From: Methanothrix sp.
GTDB lineage: Archaea > Halobacteriota > Methanosarcinia > Methanotrichales > Methanotrichaceae
Assembly: GCA_028708055.1 (NCBI GenBank)
Contig: JAQVZT010000176.1
Coordinates: 1 to 5,818 of the forward strand
Length of the DNA stretch: 5,818 bases
Direction: 5' to 3'
Shown: positions 1 to 5,653 of the stretch, in pieces
Position numbering within the stretch: position 1 is the first letter of the stretch
How the letters are laid out: the number at the start of each line of letters is the position of its first letter
Notes under the pieces: model-generated
Told to the model about the DNA's origin: nothing
The model's input: the letters and a program-made list of their open reading frames with translations, nothing else
Database searches by the model: none
Position numbers and translations under genes: made by a program

Positions 1-33
1 GCGAGCCAGGAGATCGCCCTGAGCCTAACATGA
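1..33 (+). other. Possible 3' end of an upstream gene
   Basis: Frame 1 stays open from the window edge and ends in TGA at 31-33, encoding ASQEIALSLT, which would overlap the next ATG as ATGA. Frame 2 instead ends in TGA at 20-22 (RARRSP), leaving a 7-base gap. The sequence cannot decide between them. From the usual order of metal-importer operons, a substrate-binding lipoprotein (ZnuA-like) would be expected here, but too few residues are visible to recognise it. Confidence 0.25.
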
Positions 34-791
34 GCGAAAAGATACTCTCCATAAGGGACCTCTGGGTCTACAGGGCAGAGCATGCCGTACTGGAGGACAT
101 AAACCTGGAGCTGGAAGCAGGCGACTTTCTTGGCCTGATCGGTCCCAATGGAGGAGGAAAGTCCACGCTGCTCAAAGCAATGCTGGGCCTGATCAGGCCA
201 GACCGGGGCAGCATCTCCCTCTTCGGGCTGCCGCCCGCAGCAGCCAGAAGCCGCGTGGGCTACATGCCCCAGAAGACCGTCTTTGACCGGAGCTTTCCAG
301 TTAGCGTGCATGATGTAGTTTTGATGGGACGGTATAGCCGCAGGGGGCTCATGCACCGCTACGGCAGCGCGGACCGCGAGGCGGCTCTCAGGGCTCTGGA
401 GGCGGTGGGAATGCAAGACCGGGCCGATCGTGAGATAGGTGCCCTCTCCGGAGGGGAGCAGCAGAGGGTATTTGTAGCAAGATCACTGGTCTCTGATCCT
501 GATCTTCTCCTTCTCGATGAGCCTACCGCGGGAGTGGATTCCGCCCAGCAGACCGAATTTTATGATCTGCTCTGCCACCTGAATTGCGATTTTTCCATCG
601 CCATTGTTCTGGTCTCCCACGATATCACAGCCATCTCCAAGCATGTGAAGAAGATCGCCTGCTTAAACCAGCGGCTTTATTATCATGACTCCAAGGAACT
701 GAGCAACGACGATATCGAAAAGGCCTATGGCTGCCCGGTGGAGATGATAGCGCACGGCATGCCCCACCGGGTCCTGAGGGAACATGATTGA
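30..791 (+). CDS. znuC: Zinc/manganese-type ABC importer, ATP-binding subunit (ZnuC-like)
   Basis: This is the cytoplasmic ATPase that powers a metal-ion importer; two copies would pair with the permease encoded next. All nucleotide-binding motifs are present: Walker A GPNGGGKST at residues 38-46, Q-loop Gln81 in GYMPQ, signature LSGGEQQR at 139-146, Walker B LLLLDEP with Asp163-Glu164, and switch His197 in VSHD. At 253 residues the length is normal for the family. The C-terminal end YGCPVEMIAHG...PHRVL (233-249) is the sort of tail seen in archaeal metal-importer ATPases and supports a zinc/manganese role over other substrates. The ATG at 30 is preferred because the beta strand of the ATPase fold begins right after it, though the frame stays open upstream and no well-spaced Shine-Dalgarno site is seen. 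It overlaps the permease gene by 8 bases, implying translational coupling. Zinc versus manganese (or iron) cannot be settled without the binding protein. Confidence 0.9.
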   Translation: MSEKILSIRDLWVYRAEHAVLEDINLELEAGDFLGLIGPNGGGKSTLLKAMLGLIRPDRGSISLFGLPPAAARSRVGYMPQKTVFDRSFPVSVHDVVLMGRYSRRGLMHRYGSADREAALRALEAVGMQDRADREIGALSGGEQQRVFVARSLVSDPDLLLLDEPTAGVDSAQQTEFYDLLCHLNCDFSIAIVLVSHDITAISKHVKKIACLNQRLYYHDSKELSNDDIEKAYGCPVEMIAHGMPHRVLREHD

Positions 792-1584
792 TTTAGGTTT
801 TCTCCAGTACGATTTCATGAAAAACGCCCTGGCAGCGGGACTGGCCGCCTCGGTGCTCTGCGGCGTGATCGGAATATATGTAATTTTAAATAAAATAGTG
901 TTCATCAGTGACGGCATTGCCCACGCTGCCTTTGGCGGAATCGGCCTTGGCTACTTCCTGGGCTACGATCCGCTGGCCTTCGGAATCGGCTCAGCCGTCC
1001 TGACCGCCATTGGAATAGGCATGATCAGCTCCCGAGCGCGCGTCTCCGAAGACACTGCAATTGGAGTATTTATGGCCACAGGCATGGCTCTTGGAATAAT
1101 GCTCCTCACCCTCTCACAGGGTTACGCCAGAGACCTTTACGGCTACCTGTTCGGAAATATCCTGGCGGTGACCGGGAGCGACGCACTCTTTATCTCGGCA
1201 CTCACTCTGATCATCCTGCTCCTGGTTTATCTTCTCTACAAAGAGCTTCTTCTCCTGAGCTTTGATCCCATTTACGCAGAAGCCATCGGCCTTCCGGTGC
1301 GGGGGCTTCGACTACTGCTCCTGGCGATGGTGGCCTTCAGTGTGGTCATCCTCATCAAGATCGTGGGGATAATCATGGTCATAGCGCTTCTCACCATTCC
1401 CGGCGCCATAAGCCGGAGGCACCTGACCGGCCTTCCTACCATCATGGCCGGATCGGTAATTCTGGGGGCGGTATTTGTGACCCTTGGGCTGCTTGTCTCT
1501 TATGAGCTGGATGTGCCATCAGGGGCGACGATAATTCTGATAGCCGCCGTGGCCTTCTTCCTGAGCACCCTGCTCTCAAGATAG
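784..1584 (+). CDS. znuB: Zinc/manganese-type ABC importer, permease subunit (ABC-3 family, ZnuB-like)
   Basis: This is the membrane channel subunit of the metal importer, an ABC-3 family protein of 266 residues, a normal length. It is hydrophobic throughout, with about seven to eight membrane segments (roughly 14-35, 47-60, 64-82, 92-110, 133-152, 175-206, 219-239, 247-264). Family landmarks are SDGIAHAAFGG at 42-52, DLYGYLFGNIL at 117-127, a cytoplasmic coupling-helix region DPIYAEAIGLPV at 161-172 where the ATPase would dock, IPGAISR at 205-211, and YELDVPSGATIIL at 240-252. The ATG at 784 has GAGGG at 776-780 three bases upstream and gives an N-terminus typical of the family, so this start is well supported. 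It begins inside the end of the ATPase gene. The metal transported is inferred from family membership only. The gene ends within a short tandem duplication. Confidence 0.9.
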   Translation: MIDLGFLQYDFMKNALAAGLAASVLCGVIGIYVILNKIVFISDGIAHAAFGGIGLGYFLGYDPLAFGIGSAVLTAIGIGMISSRARVSEDTAIGVFMATGMALGIMLLTLSQGYARDLYGYLFGNILAVTGSDALFISALTLIILLLVYLLYKELLLLSFDPIYAEAIGLPVRGLRLLLLAMVAFSVVILIKIVGIIMVIALLTIPGAISRRHLTGLPTIMAGSVILGAVFVTLGLLVSYELDVPSGATIILIAAVAFFLSTLLSR

Positions 1585-1599
1585 CCTGCTCTCAGATAG
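1569..1599 (+). repeat. Short tandem direct repeat spanning the permease stop codon
   Basis: CCTGCTCTCAAGATAG at 1569-1584 is followed immediately by CCTGCTCTCAGATAG at 1585-1599, identical except for one missing A. The first copy encodes the last residues of the permease and its TAG stop. The second is non-coding but carries another TAG in the same frame. It looks like a simple slippage duplication. Confidence 0.85.
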
Positions 1600-1614
1600 A
1601 CGATCGGAGATAGG

Positions 1615-1624
1615 TTTAATTAAT
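1615..1624 (+). promoter_or_regulatory. Candidate archaeal TATA box before the S-layer-type protein gene
   Basis: TTTAATTAAT stands out as the AT-rich element in the 64-base gap between the permease and the next gene, preceded by purine-rich GGAGATAGG, which could serve as a TFB-recognition flank. Archaeal transcription usually starts about 25 bases past the TATA centre, which would fall near 1644, a few bases before the ATG at 1649. It is only a partial match to the usual TTTATATA, so this is a suggestion. The remainder of the gap shows no hairpin with a T-run that would indicate termination. Confidence 0.35.
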
Positions 1625-1648
1625 GGATGCAAATTAACCTGAAAGAGG

Positions 1649-2629
1649 ATGAACCTCCTGCATATCATCAGCATTCTGCTTCTTCTTGCAGGCACCGGCC
1701 TGGGGGAAGATCTCATATTCTTTGCTGATGACCACTATAAATCACTGGGCCGCCCGGAGCTTGCCGCTTCTGTGGTCAACCCGATTCTGCTTCCCGGAGA
1801 GAGCACATTGCAAATAAGCCTGGCCAACGGCGGCGAGCTGAAAGAGCTTATCCCGATCAATGAGAGCGGCGAGCATGATGATATATTGCAGGAGATGATG
1901 GCAGAAACAAAGAGCTGTGATGCCCTGAACATCGTTGCCGCACTCGGTAGTGCGCCTTCCATCAGGGTTACAGATCCTTCGCAGAGCCTCGGCGCACTTC
2001 CTGCCGGATTCGCGGCCCGGCTCCGGTTCAATATCACCGCAGAGAAGAATGCCAGCGGCTGGTACGCTCTTCCTCTCCTCCTGGATTACGAGCGCCAGGT
2101 GGATGCAAGCGCAAAAAACGGCGAGGTTTTTCCTCTCTACGAAGCAGAACAGCAGAACATTACCTGCAATGTGTTTGTGTCGGGATCAGATCGAACTCTG
2201 CATATTCTGGCCGTCCAGTCCCGGCTTTATGCAGGAGGGAGTGCGAGCATCAGCATAGCGCTGAGCAATGACGGATTTACAGTGCTGCGCAATTGCTCCG
2301 TCAGGCTCCTGGCAGCACCCCCGTTCTATGCGGAAAGCCCGGCCATATTTCTCGGGGATCTGGATCCGGGATCGATTCATGTATTGGATTTTCTTGTGAG
2401 AACGGATGCAAATGCCAGCCCGCAGGACTACCAGCTGGGCTGCGAGATTTTCTGCCAGGAGAAAAGCATAATTGTTCCTTTCCAGATAACTCTCTCTGAA
2501 GCCGGGTTTGCAGGCAGCTTCGCCCGGTCAGGATCGGCGTTGCCCGGCCTTGTGATCGCCGGCGTGACCGCATTTCTATTATGGCGGCGAAGGGATCGGC
2601 TCACAGGCCGAAGGAAAAGAAGGCGATAG
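1649..2629 (+). CDS. Secreted, C-terminally anchored protein with two S-layer/CARDB-like domains
   Basis: The exact function is not known. The 326-residue protein starts with a signal peptide (hydrophobic 3-19, likely cleavage near Gly19/Glu20) and ends with one membrane segment at about 298-312 followed by an Arg/Lys-rich tail, so the bulk should sit outside the cell with a cytoplasmic stub. Two beta-rich repeats resemble COG1361-type S-layer domains: about 48-149 and 194-271, each with a GxSxxxxISLxN-like opening, a LGxLxPG-type turn (114-120, 235-241) and a closing strand. Six N-glycosylation sequons are visible (Asn71, 128, 134, 170, 215, 255), fitting an archaeal surface protein. The ABC-2 ATPase and permease genes follow after 42 bases, so an accessory or client role in that exporter is inferred. 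GAGG abuts the ATG with no spacer, so translation may be leaderless; the signal peptide fixes the start region. Sequence similarity was judged by eye. Confidence 0.75.
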   Translation: MNLLHIISILLLLAGTGLGEDLIFFADDHYKSLGRPELAASVVNPILLPGESTLQISLANGGELKELIPINESGEHDDILQEMMAETKSCDALNIVAALGSAPSIRVTDPSQSLGALPAGFAARLRFNITAEKNASGWYALPLLLDYERQVDASAKNGEVFPLYEAEQQNITCNVFVSGSDRTLHILAVQSRLYAGGSASISIALSNDGFTVLRNCSVRLLAAPPFYAESPAIFLGDLDPGSIHVLDFLVRTDANASPQDYQLGCEIFCQEKSIIVPFQITLSEAGFAGSFARSGSALPGLVIAGVTAFLLWRRRDRLTGRRKRRR

Positions 2630-2671
2630 GGACAGCAGGACAGTAGATACAAAATCAAGCCAGAGTGAAAA

Positions 2672-3604
2672 ATGACGGAAAAGCCAATCAAAGCGGCAGG
2701 AATATCCAAGATTTATAAGAGCTTCCTGGGAAAAAGAGCCACGGTTCTTCATGACATATCCCTGGATGTCGAAGAAGGAGAGATCTTCGGCCTGCTCGGG
2801 CCAAACGGCTCAGGCAAGACCACGCTAATCTCCATCTTCTCCACGCTCATCTTCCCGGAACGGGGCAGCCTTTCCATTCTGGGGATGGATGCCCGCCGTG
2901 ACAGCAAAGAGATACGCAAAGTCATAAACATCAGCACTGCCAAACCCAATTTTCCCTGGAGCCTCACGGTTCGGGAGAACCTGCGATACTACGGAATGCT
3001 CTACGGTCTTTGCGGCTCCGCGCTCTCTCAGGCGGTGGAGGATCAGATCGATGCCTTTGAGCTGGGCGACTTTAGGGATATGACCTTTGAGAACCTCTCC
3101 ACCGGCCTCAAGCAGCGCCTATCTCTGGCCAAGGCCATGCTAAACCACCCTCGCCTGCTATTCCTGGATGAGCCCACTACCGGCCTCGATCCCGATATTT
3201 CCATAAAGACCCGCAGGCTGATTAAGAGAATTCATGAGGAGGAGAATATCCCTGTGGTCCTGTCCACTCACTACATGCCGGAGGCGGAGATGCTCTGCGA
3301 TAGGATTGCATTTCTGCGAAACGGCAGGATTGTGGCCATGGATACGCCCAGCAATTTGAAGAAGCATCTGGGATTGGGAGAACGAATCGTGATCACCTAT
3401 GAGGGATCAGCGGACATCGTTGCTATTCAGAGTCTGCCGGGCGTACTGGCGATAAAATCGGAGATTGGCCGCCTGGAGATAGTGATTGACAGAGTTGAAG
3501 ATAGTCTGGACAGGATAGTCAAACTCTTCTGCGCGGCAAAAATCCTTAATATTACCATAAGAGAGCCTGACTTGGAGGATGTATTCCTTGAACTGGCAAG
3601 GTGA
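2672..3604 (+). CDS. ABC-2 type exporter, ATP-binding subunit
   Basis: This is the cytoplasmic ATPase of an ABC-2 type export system, partner of the permease encoded next. The 310 residues contain Walker A GPNGSGKTT (43-51), signature LSTGLKQR (142-149), Walker B LLFLDEP with Asp166-Glu167, D-loop GLD (171-173) and switch His200 in STH. The LSTG-K-QRL signature and the closing PDLEDVFLEL (299-308) are typical of the exporter branch that includes drug, lipid and polysaccharide transporters. Residues about 235-310 form the extra C-terminal domain of that branch. Where the Q-loop glutamine is expected, the sequence reads INISTAKPNF, with Ala90 at the aligned position. The ATG at 2672 has a weak Shine-Dalgarno match (AGAGTGA at 2662-2668). 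The end overlaps the permease gene by 17-26 bases, implying coupled translation. The substrate is unknown; the neighbouring surface protein hints at a cell-envelope role. Confidence 0.9.
   Translation: MTEKPIKAAGISKIYKSFLGKRATVLHDISLDVEEGEIFGLLGPNGSGKTTLISIFSTLIFPERGSLSILGMDARRDSKEIRKVINISTAKPNFPWSLTVRENLRYYGMLYGLCGSALSQAVEDQIDAFELGDFRDMTFENLSTGLKQRLSLAKAMLNHPRLLFLDEPTTGLDPDISIKTRRLIKRIHEEENIPVVLSTHYMPEAEMLCDRIAFLRNGRIVAMDTPSNLKKHLGLGERIVITYEGSADIVAIQSLPGVLAIKSEIGRLEIVIDRVEDSLDRIVKLFCAAKILNITIREPDLEDVFLELAR
3574..3578 (+). promoter_or_regulatory. Shine-Dalgarno site deciding the permease start
   Basis: GGAGG lies inside the end of the ATPase gene and touches the ATG at 3579 with no spacer, which is unsuitable for initiation there. 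The in-frame TTG at 3588 is 9 bases downstream, at the long end of normal spacing. This favours TTG 3588 as the real start, shortening the protein by three residues. Confidence 0.5.
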
Positions 3605-4373
3605 ACTGAACAGGTATTTGGCGAGCGCCTACAAGAACTGGCTCATCTCCAGGAGGAATATCTTCACCCTTTTCGAGCTGTTCTTCTGGCCCATGATCAG
3701 CCTGCTTTCCATCGGCCTGCTCACCAGGTTCCTGAAGGTTGACGGCTCAATGGTCTCCTTCCTTTTGGTGGGAGCCATCGCCCTTACCATCCTGCAGGTC
3801 GCTCAGATCGATGTGGCCTATGTTCTCCTTTTCGACATGTGGTCCAAGAGCATCAAGAACACCTTTATCGCCCCGGTTAAAAGCTATCACCTGGTCTTTG
3901 GAGCAATGCTCTTCGGCATTGTGAGGGGAAGCGTCGTCTTTTTCATTCTGGCGGTGGTCAGTTCCGCTCTATTTGGCTTCAATTTCCAGGAGGGCGGCCT
4001 TCTGCCTGTGCTGATATTTCTGGCAGGAGTGTTCGCCACCGCGGCAGTTATCGGCATCACTGTGTGCATATCCATTCTCACCTTTGGCCAGAAAGCGGAT
4101 GTTGCCGCCTGGAGCCTGAGCGGCATGATCCTGCTGATCAGCGGAATTTACTATCCTGTCGAGGTGCTGCCGCCGATATTGCAAACGCTGGCAAGAGCCA
4201 TCCCCTTGACTTACTTCCTGGAGTACTACAGGTCAGTATTTATTCCGGGGCCACATCATCTGGCTCTTGGCATAATTCTGGCCGCATTCTACCTTGTCCT
4301 GGGGCTGATACTCTTTGATGCGGCAATTGAGAGGGCGAGAAGAACGGGAATACTGTTGCGGCTCTCGGAGTAG
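3579..4373 (+). CDS. ABC-2 type exporter, permease subunit
   Basis: This is the membrane subunit of the exporter, an ABC-2 type (COG0842-like) protein of 264 residues (261 if it begins at TTG 3588). It has a short amphipathic cytoplasmic N-terminus and six predicted membrane segments at about 30-52, 58-84, 105-132, 141-169, 178-198 and 227-248. The ELFFWP at 33-38 opening the first helix, and the stretch SGIYYPVEVLPP (188-199) followed by PLTYFLEYYRSVF (209-221), are the conserved landmarks of the family. The gene begins inside the ATPase gene, as is usual for obligate ATPase/permease pairs, and both probably act as a dimer of each. The substrate cannot be read from the sequence. Its TAG stop is followed, in the same frame, by the next gene with no further stop between them. 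Confidence 0.88.
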   Translation: MYSLNWQGELNRYLASAYKNWLISRRNIFTLFELFFWPMISLLSIGLLTRFLKVDGSMVSFLLVGAIALTILQVAQIDVAYVLLFDMWSKSIKNTFIAPVKSYHLVFGAMLFGIVRGSVVFFILAVVSSALFGFNFQEGGLLPVLIFLAGVFATAAVIGITVCISILTFGQKADVAAWSLSGMILLISGIYYPVEVLPPILQTLARAIPLTYFLEYYRSVFIPGPHHLALGIILAAFYLVLGLILFDAAIERARRTGILLRLSE

Positions 4374-4406
4374 CCTGGAGAGAATGGATCATATGTTCAG
4401 TATTGC

Positions 4407-4412
4407 GAGGTG
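4407..4412 (+). promoter_or_regulatory. Shine-Dalgarno site before the dihydropteroate synthase homologue
   Basis: GAGGTG matches the archaeal 16S tail perfectly. The GTG at 4410 is part of this site, so initiation there would be awkward. TTG at 4413 has no spacer, whereas TTG at 4419 is 6 bases downstream, the ideal distance. TTG 4419 is therefore the likelier start, giving an N-terminus of MIKGILGAVPVG. Confidence 0.55.
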
Positions 4413-5639
4413 TTGGGATTGATAAAAGGCATTTTGGGAGCAGTACCGGTGGGAGACAGCTACCCTGTTCGTCTGATGGGCGTGATCAATCTCAGCCGGG
4501 AATCATTCTACAAGGGCTCGGTGGCGGGCCCCCATGAGGCTCTTGCTCTCGCTACTGCCATGCAGGAGGAGGGCGCGGATATCATCGATCTTGGCGCAGT
4601 CTCAACTGCTCCCGGCTCTCCTGCCATAAGCGAATCCTTGGAACGGGAGAGACTCTTTCCGGCACTTAGGAATATTCTGGAAAATCTGGATATCACAGTC
4701 TCCGTAGACACACAGAGATCCGGCATAGACGCAGATGCCCTATCCCTTGGCGCCGACTGCATAAATGATGTTTCCGGGCTGTCTGATCCCGGCATGGCGG
4801 CCAGCGTGGCAGGACATGACGGCTCTCTGATCATCATGGCCACCAGGCAGAAGGCAGGCGATCTGCTCGACATGGGAGAGATAATCTCTATTCTGGGAGA
4901 AAGGGCCAGAGCCGCAGTCTCAGGCGGAGTTGGACAGGATAAGATATCAGTGGACCCGGGCATAGGCAAATGGATACCTGAAAAGACGCCGGCTCACGAT
5001 CTGGCCATCCTCAGCGGCATGCAGCGGCTTCGCGCTCTGGGACGGCCGGTGGTGGCAGCACTCTCACGCAAGTCATTCATCGGGCAGCGCTTGAATAAGC
5101 CAGACCCATTTCAAAGGCTGTCTGGAACTCTGGCGGCCACGGCCATTGCCGTTTACCTGGGGGCGCACATCGTCAGGACGCATGATATCGCAGCCACCCG
5201 GGATACTATCGCCATGGCCCAGGCCATCCGGGGCCGGTCAGCTCGCAGTTCAGACGAGGAGATGGAGGTTGAGGTGCTGGGCTATCTCGGCCAGGGCGAG
5301 GATATGGCCGAGATCCTTCGCAGAACCGAGGTGGATGAGCGCGGATACGGCACGATCTGCAAGAAGAGCTCTTTTCGCATTCTGTCCGTGCGCGGCCTGA
5401 GCAGCATGGAAGCCATAATAATTAAGCAGGAGATGCTGGCTCGGGGGGGAGACGCCGCCATTCCCAAGCTTGCCCTTCGCTGCGATCCTCGACCGGAAGA
5501 GGTTTTAATCTTCGGCACCACCTATCAGATATCAGGACTGGTTAAGAACCTGAGCAGCCAGCCTTTTCGGCTCTCTTCCCTTGCCGAGAGGATAGCAGAG
5601 GCTGTGGCGATGATAGATAGCCCAGAGCTTTACAGATGA
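4410..5639 (+). CDS. Dihydropteroate synthase homologue with extra C-terminal domain
   Basis: Members of this family condense a dihydropterin-methyl diphosphate with a p-aminobenzoate-type amine. In a methanogen the expected partner is ribofuranosylaminobenzene 5'-phosphate, on the way to tetrahydromethanopterin, rather than p-aminobenzoate for folate; this is inference. The barrel spans about residues 20-275 with Asn27 in VINLSRESF, DIIDLGAVSTAPG at 57-69, Asp100-Thr101, Asn119-Asp120-Val-Ser-Gly, DPGIG at 182-186, SRKSFIG at 219-225 and Arg256/His258 in VRTHD. These correspond to the catalytic set of bacterial enzymes. Residues about 284-400 form an additional domain with KQEMLARGGDAA (339-350), VLIFGT (365-370) and QPFRLSSLAERI (384-395), which resembles the N-terminal domain of some bacterial enzymes. 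Total length is 409 (406 from TTG 4419) against about 280 for E. coli FolP. It lies 36-45 bases after the exporter genes and just before a CofE-family gene, consistent with a cofactor-biosynthesis pair. Confidence 0.85.
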   Translation: MLGLIKGILGAVPVGDSYPVRLMGVINLSRESFYKGSVAGPHEALALATAMQEEGADIIDLGAVSTAPGSPAISESLERERLFPALRNILENLDITVSVDTQRSGIDADALSLGADCINDVSGLSDPGMAASVAGHDGSLIIMATRQKAGDLLDMGEIISILGERARAAVSGGVGQDKISVDPGIGKWIPEKTPAHDLAILSGMQRLRALGRPVVAALSRKSFIGQRLNKPDPFQRLSGTLAATAIAVYLGAHIVRTHDIAATRDTIAMAQAIRGRSARSSDEEMEVEVLGYLGQGEDMAEILRRTEVDERGYGTICKKSSFRILSVRGLSSMEAIIIKQEMLARGGDAAIPKLALRCDPRPEEVLIFGTTYQISGLVKNLSSQPFRLSSLAERIAEAVAMIDSPELYR

Positions 5640-5647
5640 GTTTATAC

Positions 5648-5653
5648 AGGTGA
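5648..5653 (+). promoter_or_regulatory. Shine-Dalgarno site before the CofE-family gene
   Basis: AGGTGA is a perfect match to the archaeal 16S tail. It contains the GTG at 5650 and lies 5 bases upstream of the in-frame TTG at 5659, which makes TTG 5659 the better-placed start. Confidence 0.5.

Noticed and set aside
2630..2647. GGACAG repeated twice between the surface protein and the ATPase
   Set aside because: A six-base repeat is too short to separate from chance and is not repeated elsewhere.
4386..4397. Near-palindrome GATCATATGTTC between the exporter and synthase genes, considered as an operator or terminator
   Set aside because: The arms are only five bases with a mismatch, there is no loop or T-run, and no second copy is seen elsewhere in the window.
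4393..4422. Nine-codon frame MFSIARCWD whose TGA overlaps the TTG at 4419
   Set aside because: It could be a coupling leader, but it has no Shine-Dalgarno site of its own and so short a frame arises easily by chance.
4508..4969. A 153-codon open frame on the minus strand inside the synthase gene
   Set aside because: The plus-strand frame encodes clear catalytic motifs; the minus product is Ser/Pro/Ala-rich with no recognisable domain, as expected of a shadow frame in GC-rich coding DNA.
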